Source: Stemphylium vesicarium (Eukaryota; Ascomycota; Dothideomycetes; Pleosporales; Pleosporaceae). From it: a stretch of DNA of 64,000 nucleotides. Under the pieces are notes generated by a model, which saw only the letters and a program-made list of their open reading frames with translations, was not told the origin of the DNA and ran no database searches. Both the position numbers and the translations under genes were made by a program. Positions 55,055-64,000 of the stretch are shown here, in pieces. Positions within the stretch are counted from its first letter, which is position 1. Every line of letters starts with the position of its first letter. The stretch covers positions 86,858 to 150,857 of the forward strand of contig QXCR01000073.1 of the NCBI GenBank assembly GCA_004380135.1, given 5' to 3'.

Positions 55055-55618
55055 TTTGGCGTTGTGGGGATCTCTCGCAAGTGATGACTGATGGTTGGAC
55101 TGACTCTTTCGTGTACATCAGGCTATGGCCTCCGTGCACTACTTGCAAACGACTCTCACGAGCAGAATCACAGCAAAACTCAAAATTGATCGAAGATGAA
55201 GCCTGGACAGGTCAGCTGAGAGATCTGTTTGTTTCACAGCAATGGATTTCATCTACGTGAAAGACCGTGGCGTAGGCAGAAATGTGGCGTACAAAGAGCC
55301 ATGGTCCTTCAGTCCAAGCTCTGATCCCAGATGATGTGAGTCACTCACTAGCCCAATTCGTGGTCCTTCATCAACTCACTCTGTTCTTCGTCGACACACG
55401 ATGCCCGTATGTCGTCTATGATACTGCAGGAAAAACATGACTTTGTAAATGGAAAGCTTATGACTATTTGCGTACTTGAATAACATCCTGGGTATCTCCC
55501 ACGCACTGGATACGAACCTAACGCACCCTTAAAACATCAAAGATTTTGCTGAATGCTCGCATGCCTTTTATACTGCGCCGTGAAATGCCGTCGATCCAAG
55601 AACAAGCGACTGCCCTGG
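55055..55618. other. Intergenic
   Basis: This contains the former promoter of the dead kinase and the 3' end of the Clr2 gene. Nothing else is seen. Confidence 0.35.
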
Positions 55619-57657
55619 CTAGTATGAGTAGTTGTTGTTGTTACCACTGAACTCCATACCCGTCTCGTCGCCTAAATGGTCGACGTTCATGAACTCGTCG
55701 ATGGAGAAGGGATCTGCCATGCCAGGATTCATCACGATCCCCATGCCGTCATGAGACTGCTGTGGCTGGCCCAGAGGCTGAGTCGGCGGATCCAGGCCTT
55801 CGATGATGCGGGTCCCCTTTGGCACTGAAGCCCCAAAAGCTTCGATGCGGTCAGGTTGGGGGATGCTAGACCCCTTGCCCTTGCCTGTCGCATCGCCTCG
55901 AGAATTCATCCATATGCCGTTGCCCCCCTCGCCATTCTTGACTGCTTTCGAGAAAGGCTCCTGGAAGATGAGACTAGTCTCGTACCATCGACCCTTGATA
56001 TCATCAATATCCAGTTTATACGACGGTTGTATGAGCTTCCACCACGCCGCTGTGCGAGTAACAGGTACGAGGAGCCTATTCCGCCATACCATATCGTGCA
56101 CCATGCGGGTAGGAATGTTGGCATTTTGTTGGGGAGGTTTCGGAGGAAGGTTTGGATCTGGAGCGTCCAGGGTGGCGTAACTGTAGACATCACCGACCGC
56201 GATGACTTTCGTGCTGGGCTGATTAGAGGCAGGGTTGGCGAGTACTTGCTCAACGATGTCGGTGATGACCATGAGATCGCTTCCGGTAGCGCCTATGCGT
56301 AAGCGCACAGCCTCACCCCTCCAAATCTTCTCAGCACCCAAGTATATACCGTTGTACTGCCGGAACTCGTTCCCCTTGTCATCCTTTGAAGTCTTGAGGT
56401 GCTCGAACAGCGTATATGTCGTGTCAATGGCTTTGGCCGCGAGAATGGACGCATCGACCGAAGCAATGCCTTCACCACCCTGCCCGTTTATGAGTGCTCT
56501 CCAGTCCGTGTTACCATACTCAAACTGTGGGTTTGCCTGCAGGAAGGGAAACGTGCAGCTGGGCGCAGACCAAGCAAGCCATGGCTTTACATGCTCGTCT
56601 GTATTGACAATCTCTTGTGGAGGCGACTCGAATGGATGCGACAGCGGCTGGATCAGGTATGACCTGCTCATTGGGTTCTCTTTTAGAGCCCATCTTCGAA
56701 CCACGAGTCCAAGGCCCCAGGCCGAAGTCTTGGGTCGGAAAAACCAGACCACCTCTCCTGTCCGACAGAGAAACTTGTTGTAAGAGAGGTCGGCTTGCTG
56801 TTCGAGGGAGCGTGGTTGGGGGAGTGCGGTAGACTGTAGTACTGGAGGTGCTCGAATCTGCGGCGCGCTAGGGGCAGGCCCTTGGGCAGGGACGGGTGTG
56901 GCTGGCTTCACGATAGGACTCGGGACCGGCGCGCCGGTCGAGGAACGTCGGGCGGGTATCTGAACCACGGGATTGCGACCAACCACATTGTTGTTTGATG
57001 CAGCTGCATTGGAACTATCCTCACGCTTGATTGCGACAGGCTGCTCCGGCTTGACCTCGACCTTGGGTTGCGGCTTTTCGACGTCGCCTGCTGGGGAGCA
57101 CATCTTGCAGGTGCAGTTGGCCATGTCGCTGTTCTCGTCGGTGCATAGCCAGAGTAGGTGCGGGAAGAACTCGACGGGGCTCCTAAAGCGCTTTTTGGGA
57201 CCCTTGGGGTAGCCGTAGAGGTAGGCGTCCTGTCTATCGTGCCCGCCGCCTGAGTGGTTCTTGACCGTCTTCAGCTGTCCGTCGGCTTTGGTTTTGATGT
57301 GTTCATAGAGGACGTAGTTATCAGGCAGCTCCCACAGAATGCACTGTTGCCATTTGTCTGCCATCTGTCAGCTCTGTGCAATCTAATGCGCCCGGTCCCA
57401 TCCTTACCTTCATATTGCTTGCCGCCAATCTCGCGCAGGAGCATACCACCCAGCTTCTTGCGCCAGTCCTGGTGTTTGGGGTCTTCCTTGTCGATCAGAC
57501 GATAGAAATCACGCTGGCCCTGGTCGTTGGGCGACATGTTGAGCTGCTCTTCGGTCGGGCCATTGCGTAGAGGTCGGCCTTTGAGGTTGACAATGTGCTG
57601 TCCGTCAGACTTGGAGGCGAAAATGGGCCAAAACGGCGTCATGGGCTGTTGCGCCAT
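55619..57657 (-). CDS. clr2: Clr2-like transcriptional silencing protein
   Basis: Exons 57408-57657 and 55619-57357 join over a 50-bp GTAAGG...GCAG intron in phase to give 662 residues. The N-terminal domain (about 60-170: LREIGGKQYEDKWQQCILWE, LYEHIKTKADGQ, LYGYPKGPKKRFRSPVEFFP and CTCKMCSP) matches the Clr2 N-terminal silencing domain (PF16761), including the clustered cysteines. A Pro/Ala-rich linker follows. The C-terminal Clr2 domain (PF10383) begins near YNKFLCRTGEVVWFFRPKTS and runs past IYLGAEKIWRGEAVRLR. In fission yeast Clr2 belongs to SHREC, with Clr1, the Clr3 deacetylase and the Mit1 remodeler, and limits nucleosome-free regions in heterochromatin. The gene is divergent from a SNF2-PHD gene. 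Confidence 0.88.
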
Positions 57658-58096
57658 AACGAGCGACGATAATGCGCCGATTGCGCGGGCGTGTATGAAG
57701 CTCTGTCGTGAGACGTGGGGGTTAATGGAAGGGTTTCGCAAACAGTTGGTAGGCGACTCGGATTTACTCGGCTTTATGACACGGCGCGCTAGAACGCGTC
57801 CGCCTCCAGCCCTGGAGGACTCCCCCTAGGCGTCGAGGAGGTCAACCGGAAAGGCAGGGTCTCGCTTCACCACAGAGACACTCACATGTCACACACATTC
57901 TCTCGTAGCGCCTATCTCATCGCTTGTTTTCAAACATCACCCTTCATTTCCTCGTACAGTCCCCCGAGGCGGCGTCTCTTGTAATATCTTCGCAAAGTTT
58001 CGCTTTGGACAAACACTCACTCAAAAGCTCGTCTTGCTTCTTTTTCTCATTCACTTTGAAACACATTAGCCTACCACACACACCGCATTCGTCACA
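57658..58096. promoter_or_regulatory. Shared promoter, clr2 / SNF2-PHD gene
   Basis: These 439 bp separate the starts of two divergent chromatin genes. The right half is pyrimidine-rich on the plus strand (tcgcttgttttc and cttctttttctcattc), a usual fungal leader. No coding frame is supported. Confidence 0.5.
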
Positions 58097-61000
58097 ATGC
58101 GCGAACATCCTGTCATCACATTGGGGTCGCCCCAGCCCATTACTCCTCCTCAAAGGCGACGAGGTGGCCAACGCCAGGATTTTTTGGCACAATTTGGATC
58201 TCAGAACGCTGCCCAGTCGGCGACCAAGAGACGGCGACTATCTGCGCAGCAGGCAAGCGGGCAGAGCGATTCAATTGGTCCGCGTGACGGTGGAAGCAAA
58301 CGCAGCAGCTTGCGAGCTCAGCCAACACCAGACTACGTCGTGACAGATTCATCCGCGAACAAAGACTCCCCTGTCGCTCCCAGCAAGAAGACCCGAAAGT
58401 CAACATCAAGTCGAGCAGAGCCAGACCCGGATAATAGTGAAGACGAGCTGGCGCCATCGGCCCGCCCCAGGAAGACCAGTGCGAGGATATCGGCATATAC
58501 GGAGGAACTAAAGATGGAGAAGCGCAGGAAGGACAAGGAGAGGAATGAAGGACTGCGGCGAAGTGGACGTGACAGGAAGAGTACTATTTTGGAATCCAAT
58601 ACCATGCCCACGCCGTCACCACCACGAAGGAGGGCGCCTCCACCAAAGCTCGACACCGCCCGCACTCGCCTCCGCGACGACATTGCGACGAAGACCAGGG
58701 CGAAAGCTAACAACTTCCTTGTGGCCAACAAACATCTGTTCCTGCCTCTCCTGCCCAAGAACAACCAAGTCGCAAAGTTGGTGGCCGAAGGCAAATCGCA
58801 ACCTATTGTCGAATACGAGGAGCTCACCGAACAACCAAAGGGCGTCACAGCCGTTATGAAGCCCTACCAACTGTCAGGTCTGTCGTACCTCGTCCACCTA
58901 TACAACAACGGTTTCTCCGGCATATTGGGCGACGAGATGGGCCTTGGAAAGACGCTGCAGACCCTTTCTCTGTTCCAGTATCTTGAAGAGCTCGATATGC
59001 AGAGCGGCGTCAAGACGGAAGTGCCTCGCCCGTATCTTGTCATTTGCCCACTGAGTGTACTCAATTCATGGGTCACTGAGGCGCAGAAGTGGGTTCCGCA
59101 ACTGAAAGTCATGCGCTTCCATGGCGCATTGAATGAACGAACTCGTCTTAAGCGGGTGGCTGCTGTCTTGGAAGATATGAAGGGGCACGAAACTTCACGC
59201 GCACGGAACCGGAAGGCATCACAAAAGGCAGGCCGAAAGGGTGCAAAACTGCCCGCCGGTGAGAAAGAATCGGACGCTTTCAAGATCATCGTGACTACCT
59301 ACGAGACGTTCCAGGCGGAGCAGTCTTGGTTCAAGCATTCGTTTGTCTGGCGTTACGTCGTTCTGGACGAGGGGCACAAGATCAAGAACAGCGTAGCCCA
59401 GATCTCAAGCGCACTCAAGAGCATCAGTGCAGAGTACCGCCTCATCTTGACCGGTACACCCCTACAAAACAATCTCGTCGAGATGTGGTCGCTCTTGACC
59501 TGGCTGTACCCCACTGTCTTCGACAGCAAGACTGAAGCACTATTCAAAGAGTCTTTTGATCTCAGCAAAGGCAAAGCGAACAAGCAGACTATGACTGACG
59601 CCCGGAGCTTGCTTGAGCTCATCATGTTGCGACGAATGAAGGACTCGCCGTCAGTCAATCTTGGTCTACCACCCAAGGAAGAGGTGCTGCTCTACGTGCC
59701 CCTCACACCGATGCAGAAATTCTGGTACACACGTCTCTTGACCCGCATGGACGACGGCATGCTCAACGAGCTTTTCACCGATGGCAAGGAAAAGGAAAAG
59801 GCCGCCATCAAGCACGACATGCAAGAAAACGAGCTGTTGAGTAAGATGGAGAAGGCGGACCAGGAGGTCAAGACTAACGGCGGGGGAGACTGGGACGAAA
59901 CTGCAAAGATTGTGCAAGAAGCTATCGCAAAAGAGCAGACCGGTCTTGACACCAACAAGGGGGCTTGGAAGAAGCTCATGAACCTTGTCATGCAGTTGCG
60001 CAAGTGCTGTTCGCACCCATACCAGCTACCTGGAGTGGCACCGGAGCCCTACTACCTCGGCGACCACGTTATCCGTGCTTCTGGCAAGTTCATTCTGCTA
60101 GAAAAGCTCCTCAAAAACACCATCTTCGAACAAGGCAAGAAGGTTCTCATTTTCTCAAGCTTCACCCACACACTCGACTGCTGTGAAGATCTCCTATCAC
60201 TTATTGGCAAGCACGGCGAGCGATTCAAATATCTTCGCTTGGATGGAAGCACTGCTAGAGCTCGCCGGAACCTGGATATCCGCCTCTTCAACCAAAAGGA
60301 GTCAGACTACAAAGTCATGCTGCTTTCCACTCGTGCGGGCGGTTTGGGTATCAATCTTACCACTGCTCAAGACGTCATTTTCCTAGACGAAGACTGGAAC
60401 CCGCAGATCACTCTCCAAGCCGAGGCCAGAGCCCATCGTATTGGACAAACCAAGAAGGTGACCATATACAAGCTCTGCACCCAGGGAACTGTCGAAGAGC
60501 AAATGATGGGCCGAATTCGAAAGAAGCTGTACTTATCTGCAAAGATCACAGAGTCGATGCAGAGCATTCACGGCAAGCAGATCATCGAGAGCAAGGGCGG
60601 CAACTCCGTTGACGAGGACATGCCAGAAATGGACACATCACAGCTCATGACACTTGTTAGACGGGGTGCACAAACCCTATCTCACCCAGAGATCGATGTC
60701 AAAGAAATGGTTTCCTGGGACCTGGAGACGATGATCGAGAAGTGCCGCGACCAGTCTGCTAACATGGCCGACGCCGCAACACAATCTGAGGTTGACGAAG
60801 ATAAGTGGCTATCGACAATGGAGCGTGTCGAATGCGCTGTGTTCGAAGGCAAGCGTCACCAACGTCACCTTGACAAAGGCTCCAGGAGTGATACGTCCAT
60901 TGCGAACATTCTGCCCGACATCACCACCCACAACGACCGCCGCTGGAACAAGAATACTACAGTCATGGTGGACGGCTTTGCTATCAGCAAGGAGTCCATG

Positions 61001-61756
61001 CGATGTGGTGATTGGGAAGCAGTCCCCACGATGGCCGGAAAAGACCCTCGTCTCGCAGAGCCAGTTCGTGAAAAGCGGCGAAAGTTTAGTCATGAGGATC
61101 ATTGCCTGAAATGTTTCGAAGACGCCGACGCAGGGCATATGGTTGAGTGCAAGAGCTGTCCCCGCGCCTACCACTACGACTGTCTCGACTCGCATTACAA
61201 GAGCAAGGTCAAGGGCTTCAGTGGCTTCTACTGCTCGCAGCACAATTGCGCCGAGTGTGGAAAGACTACAAACGACGCTGGAGGTCTCATTTTTCGTTGT
61301 CGCTGGTGTCCTCAGGGCTTCTGTGAAGACTGTCTCGACTGGGACAAGACGGAGCTCATCGAGGAGAACCTGCCTGAATTCGAACTCTTGGGTGAGGCGG
61401 CTATGCCAGGTGGTTTCTACATCAAGTGCCCGTCGTGCGTCGAATTGGTTGAGGAGAACGAAGGGCAGAGGGCATGGATCGAGAATATGGAGCAGGGATT
61501 CAAGGAGCAGCATGACGTTTGGCTGCAGCAACAGAAGCAGATGCAGAGTGAGCTGAACGAGGGTCAGGGAATTGTGAACTTGGGGGACGAGGTTGAGTCG
61601 CCACCTGTTTTCACCGATACGTCGCTTTCGACTCCTGCCCTTGGTGGGTCCCGTGTCGGTACCCCGAAGGACACCGAGCAGCTCCTTCCCAGTGGCAAGA
61701 GGAGTCAGAAGTTCAACGACAGGTCTAGCGGGAAGAAGCTGAAGTTTTCCGCCTAG
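58097..61756 (+). CDS. SNF2-family chromatin-remodelling ATPase with C-terminal PHD finger
   Basis: This single exon gives 1219 residues. The first ~250 are basic and disordered with KRRR and KKTRK nuclear signals. The ATPase begins near 255 (MKPYQLSGLSYLVHLYNNGF). DEMGLGKT (279-286) is the Walker A motif, DEGH near 423 is motif II, and LTGTPLQNN follows. The second lobe contains VLIFSSFTHTLDCCEDLL, LLSTRAGGLGINLTTA and RAHRIGQTKKV near 777. The ATPase most resembles ISWI/Lsh types. An extra Lys/Arg-rich insertion sits between motifs Ia and II. There is no SANT or SLIDE domain. Instead a PHD-type zinc region lies near 1001-1080 (CLKCFEDADAGHMVECKSCP, then HCC-type ligands). It should slide or evict nucleosomes in the nucleus and may read histone H3 tails. 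Confidence 0.93.
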   Translation: MREHPVITLGSPQPITPPQRRRGGQRQDFLAQFGSQNAAQSATKRRRLSAQQASGQSDSIGPRDGGSKRSSLRAQPTPDYVVTDSSANKDSPVAPSKKTRKSTSSRAEPDPDNSEDELAPSARPRKTSARISAYTEELKMEKRRKDKERNEGLRRSGRDRKSTILESNTMPTPSPPRRRAPPPKLDTARTRLRDDIATKTRAKANNFLVANKHLFLPLLPKNNQVAKLVAEGKSQPIVEYEELTEQPKGVTAVMKPYQLSGLSYLVHLYNNGFSGILGDEMGLGKTLQTLSLFQYLEELDMQSGVKTEVPRPYLVICPLSVLNSWVTEAQKWVPQLKVMRFHGALNERTRLKRVAAVLEDMKGHETSRARNRKASQKAGRKGAKLPAGEKESDAFKIIVTTYETFQAEQSWFKHSFVWRYVVLDEGHKIKNSVAQISSALKSISAEYRLILTGTPLQNNLVEMWSLLTWLYPTVFDSKTEALFKESFDLSKGKANKQTMTDARSLLELIMLRRMKDSPSVNLGLPPKEEVLLYVPLTPMQKFWYTRLLTRMDDGMLNELFTDGKEKEKAAIKHDMQENELLSKMEKADQEVKTNGGGDWDETAKIVQEAIAKEQTGLDTNKGAWKKLMNLVMQLRKCCSHPYQLPGVAPEPYYLGDHVIRASGKFILLEKLLKNTIFEQGKKVLIFSSFTHTLDCCEDLLSLIGKHGERFKYLRLDGSTARARRNLDIRLFNQKESDYKVMLLSTRAGGLGINLTTAQDVIFLDEDWNPQITLQAEARAHRIGQTKKVTIYKLCTQGTVEEQMMGRIRKKLYLSAKITESMQSIHGKQIIESKGGNSVDEDMPEMDTSQLMTLVRRGAQTLSHPEIDVKEMVSWDLETMIEKCRDQSANMADAATQSEVDEDKWLSTMERVECAVFEGKRHQRHLDKGSRSDTSIANILPDITTHNDRRWNKNTTVMVDGFAISKESMRCGDWEAVPTMAGKDPRLAEPVREKRRKFSHEDHCLKCFEDADAGHMVECKSCPRAYHYDCLDSHYKSKVKGFSGFYCSQHNCAECGKTTNDAGGLIFRCRWCPQGFCEDCLDWDKTELIEENLPEFELLGEAAMPGGFYIKCPSCVELVEENEGQRAWIENMEQGFKEQHDVWLQQQKQMQSELNEGQGIVNLGDEVESPPVFTDTSLSTPALGGSRVGTPKDTEQLLPSGKRSQKFNDRSSGKKLKFSA

Positions 61757-62346
61757 ATCTGGTCCATGAGGGAGACATACATTGAGGAAAGGATGTGCAT
61801 GCAAAGTAGCAGCTACGGTATTCTGGTTTGCAGATGAGGCAACTTAAGGGTCTGATTGAAGACACGGAATGGCTGTTATCTTGAGCATTTCATGGCGTTT
61901 AGCGACTTGTTCATCTTCTGGCGCATATACCCATCGATGTTTGACTGTTTCCCATCATATCGTTGCTACGATCAGGTCCTCTTGGACTTTGGCCAGCGAC
62001 CAGATAGAGCAATTGGGCGTCAACTTGAGTGAGCGACTTTTGCTACCCTCACCATACCGTGTTGGGAACACGGCGCTCGTGTAATATGCACAATAGAAAT
62101 ACAATGACGATTTTGTTTGACAGCTCCGTTTCGTTATTCATGAGCGGCGGTCGGTGTCAAACAAGCCTAATAGCTCAATGTCAGCCGTCATGTCATTTCA
62201 AGCCGACCTTTGCCCAACTCACCGAAAGATCACAATCTCCTACCACAGGGGTACTATGACCCCTCCATCTACTCCTTTCTTTCCTCTTTGCCCTCTTCCG
62301 TACCTTCACATAGTCAGGTCACCCACAACTCAACAGACGAACCCCA
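61757..62346. other. Intergenic, convergent 3' ends
   Basis: This separates the ends of the SNF2-PHD and thioredoxin-like genes. Nothing else is seen. Confidence 0.4.
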
Positions 62347-62877
62347 CTAACCGAACAAACTCCCCCCACCACCGCCCTTCCTACCCCCCCTCGCCGCCTC
62401 CGCAACTAACCACTCCCTCAAAAACTCCTTCCGCCTCATCTCCTCAGGCCTCGTAACCCTCGTATCGAACTGCGCTTCCTGTCGACTAAACGCCAACAGC
62501 GTCGGCATACTACTGATGCGGTACGTAATCGGTAGATCCCCCAGTATTGTGCTGTCCATCTGGACTTCGGCGTAGCCCAGGCCGCCCTCAGCCTCACCCA
62601 CCTTTTCTTCTTCGATGAGCTGCTGGAGGAGGGGCTTGATGGTCTGGCAGGTCTGACACCATGTGGCGGTCCAGAAGGTTATCAAGGGTCGGGAGGAGGC
62701 TGCCGAAAGGAGGGTTAGGGTATGCAGATCGTTGGGGGTGCGGATTGGGTCGAAGATGCGGTTTTGGTTTGGGGGTGTGGAGGAGGGGAAGAGGGAGAAT
62801 GCGCGGGTGATAGGCGTGGTAGTGGAGAGGAGTTTGAGGGCGGGGAGGCGGAGGAGGGTTGGCGTGGGGCGTATCAT
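62347..62877 (-). CDS. Mitochondrial thioredoxin-like protein
   Basis: This single exon gives 176 residues. The N-terminal ~40 residues are Thr/Arg/Leu-rich with no acidic residue, which is a mitochondrial presequence. The thioredoxin fold follows with LITFWTATWCQTCQTIKPLL. The active site is W73-C74-Q-T-C77, a variant of the classical CGPC. The cis-proline is in SSMPTLLAF (P125). The C-terminus is Gly-rich. Proteins of this kind reduce disulfides in the mitochondrial matrix. The CQTC site implies a redox potential or partner different from classical thioredoxin. Confidence 0.85.
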   Translation of the reverse strand: MIRPTPTLLRLPALKLLSTTTPITRAFSLFPSSTPPNQNRIFDPIRTPNDLHTLTLLSAASSRPLITFWTATWCQTCQTIKPLLQQLIEEEKVGEAEGGLGYAEVQMDSTILGDLPITYRISSMPTLLAFSRQEAQFDTRVTRPEEMRRKEFLREWLVAEAARGGRKGGGGGSLFG

Positions 62878-63245
62878 GATTGTGATTTTTGGGTGTGAGG
62901 ATGTTGCGGCTGTGGAATTGGAGATTTTTGCGGTTTCGCGGGTTGACGCGTGAAGCTGCGGAGCTTTTGATCACCGACGTCATCGCGCGCCAAGATATCT
63001 GGGGTTTGAGCGCGTCGTTGAGTACTGAGCCGCGCTGCTCCTCCCCCTCACCCAGCACTTCGCATGTCAACGAGGGTATTGCACGATTGTACACGACACT
63101 TACAATTTAGAGGGCGTCAAAATAAAAGATTACAGATTTCGCGGGTATACCGACTCCAAACTCCTACTTATCTGTACATACATGATTTGTACCGCGAGTG
63201 GCTATAATCTAATCACAGGCCCAGGGGCCATTTACTAAATCTCGA
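62878..63245. other. Intergenic
   Basis: This holds the promoter of the thioredoxin-like gene and the 3' end of the partial gene to the right. Nothing else is seen. Confidence 0.35.
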
Positions 63246-63874
63246 CTACCAAGCGTCCAGGAAATACAGGCGTTCGGATATTCGCCGCTTTTTGTAGGGA
63301 GTGCAACGCCCCATACCACTCTTTCCATCTCCCAGATCGACATCGTAACGATCTAAGAAATCAAGGCCATCACCACCTACCATGCTTCGCTTTCGCTTAC
63401 TGCCCTTTGGAATATCAAGGAAGTTCAGGTTCGCGTCGTCAACGCATCTTTCCAGACCATCCACGTCGTACACGTCTGCGTCTTCCGTGTCCTCAATGTC
63501 CTCGGTGCCGTCCATTTCCAGGCCCAAACCGTTATTACCCTGATCATATGGTGCTTCGATAGGGTTATCACATGCCAGAGCATCGTCTGCGGGCTGATAA
63601 TCATTGCGTATCCTGTCATGCAATGCATTATCATCGGTTTGGCCAAAAGTAAAGCCAAAATGACGGTTCGCTAGTACATCGCCAAGTTGATCCTCAATCG
63701 TGAGCTTACGAAAGAAGAACCATGCGACCAATGTCCTCCATTCGAGAATGCCGGCGATAGCTGCTTGAGCAAGCCTGTAACACGATAAATGACCTCGGTA
63801 AACTCTGCTTGCGGGTTGTAGCGGAGACCCATGGCAAGAATCCAGGCGTTTATCACTGCGTGGTAGACTGGCAA
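63246..63874 (-). CDS. C-terminal part of an unrecognised protein, cut off near an inverted repeat
   Basis: The last exon reads LAQAAIAGILEWRTLVAWFF and FRKLTIEDQLGDVLANRHFG, then an acidic stretch and a basic KRKRS/KKRR end, stopping at 63246. Another frame upstream (VYHAVINAWILAMGLRYNP, to about 63874) probably precedes it, joined by a short intron. A GC-AG intron of 42 bp, starting at CCC|GCAAGC, would keep phase. Further 5' sequence runs into G-rich repeats and the inverted repeat at the window end, so the start is missing or has been separated from it. The acidic and basic tail suggests a nuclear protein. I do not recognise the family. Confidence 0.45.
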
Positions 63875-63877
63875 ATG

Positions 63878-63912
63878 GGTCGGGGTTGGGCCAGGGCTGG
63901 GCCAGGGTTGGG
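63878..63912 (+). repeat. G-rich short tandem repeats flanking the inverted repeat
   Basis: The sequence repeats GGGTTGGGCC and GGGCTGGGCC-type units up to the left arm of the inverted repeat, sharing its GGGTTGGG core. Such subterminal repeats are common at DNA transposon ends. Confidence 0.5.
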
Positions 63913-64000
63913 TCGCCTAGATCGGAAAGTACTAGGCTCTCTCAATCATAGTATGAACCAATTCGGCCTAGTACTTTCCGATCTAGGCGACCCAACCCTG
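63903..64000. mobile_element. Perfect 35-bp inverted repeat, possible hAT-like terminus or foldback element
   Basis: The arm 63903-63937 (starting CAGGGTTGGGTCGCC) is an exact reverse complement of 63966-64000, with a 28-bp spacer. A CAGGG start and GGGTTGGG subterminal repeats are seen in the terminal inverted repeats of fungal hAT elements. The window ends exactly at the outer end of the right arm, so a longer repeat or target duplication cannot be judged. Confidence 0.55.

Noticed and set aside
1..64000. CRISPR arrays, rRNA, tRNA or bacterial-type operons
   Set aside because: No spaced direct repeats of that kind, no rRNA-like sequence and no recognisable T-loop/A-B box pair were seen. 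Genes have spliceosomal introns and individual promoters.

Overview
This window is nuclear DNA of a filamentous ascomycete, most likely a Dothideomycete close to the Pleosporales. The case rests on short introns (about 43-196 bp, mostly 45-70, with GTAAGT/GTACGT/GTATGT donors), intact fungal families (GH72 glucanosyltransferase, Zn2Cys6 factors, rhodopsin-domain membrane protein, Clr2, Atp25, Amt/MEP), a plant-cell-wall pectate lyase, and dead genes whose stop codons fit CpA-to-TpA (RIP-like) mutation. There are no operons, rRNAs or CRISPR arrays, and I recognised no tRNA. Gene models were built by splicing open frames by hand; every multi-exon model called with confidence above 0.7 keeps its reading phase across all junctions.

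Layout. 1-9 kb: tail of a Gly/Pro/Met-rich protein, a GPI-anchored GH72 enzyme, a dead cytochrome P450 fragment, a secreted lactonase-like propeller protein, and a bZIP factor whose basic region lies in two small upstream exons. 9-15.3 kb: a short Atp25 and divergent NMD3, then a seven-helix rhodopsin-domain protein. 17.8-26.6 kb, all on the minus strand: a nine-exon MFS drug transporter, a Zn2Cys6 regulator, a sterol-glucosyltransferase-like enzyme and a RING-like protein. 28-31 kb: pectate lyase and a small secreted/anchored protein. 31-36 kb: a Zn2Cys6 regulator divergent from a monocarboxylate-type transporter, then a 100-residue membrane protein. 36.1-40.3 kb: gene-poor, with decayed coding fragments. 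40.3-49 kb: a secreted protein made mostly of an EHPKEP hexapeptide repeat, a broken BTB-like gene, a mitochondrial rhomboid protease, a BTB-like protein, and an ammonium transporter with three GATA-factor motifs upstream. 49-55.6 kb: a second gene-poor stretch with two weak genes and a fructosamine-kinase pseudogene. 55.6-64 kb: a Clr2 silencing-factor homologue divergent from a SNF2-PHD remodeler, a mitochondrial thioredoxin, and an unrecognised partial gene ending against a perfect 35-bp inverted repeat at the window edge.

How the genes fit together. Housekeeping genes (NMD3, Atp25, rhomboid, thioredoxin, Clr2, SNF2) alternate with environment-facing genes (wall remodelling, pectin degradation, ammonium uptake, efflux). 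Two regulator-transporter neighbourhoods (17.8-22.3 kb and 31.1-35.1 kb) suggest locally controlled transport. Decay is concentrated in the two gene-poor islands and near 4 kb. The most unusual items are the hexapeptide-repeat secreted protein, the RIP-like fructosamine-kinase corpse, the Clr2/SNF2-PHD divergent pair, and the terminal inverted repeat.
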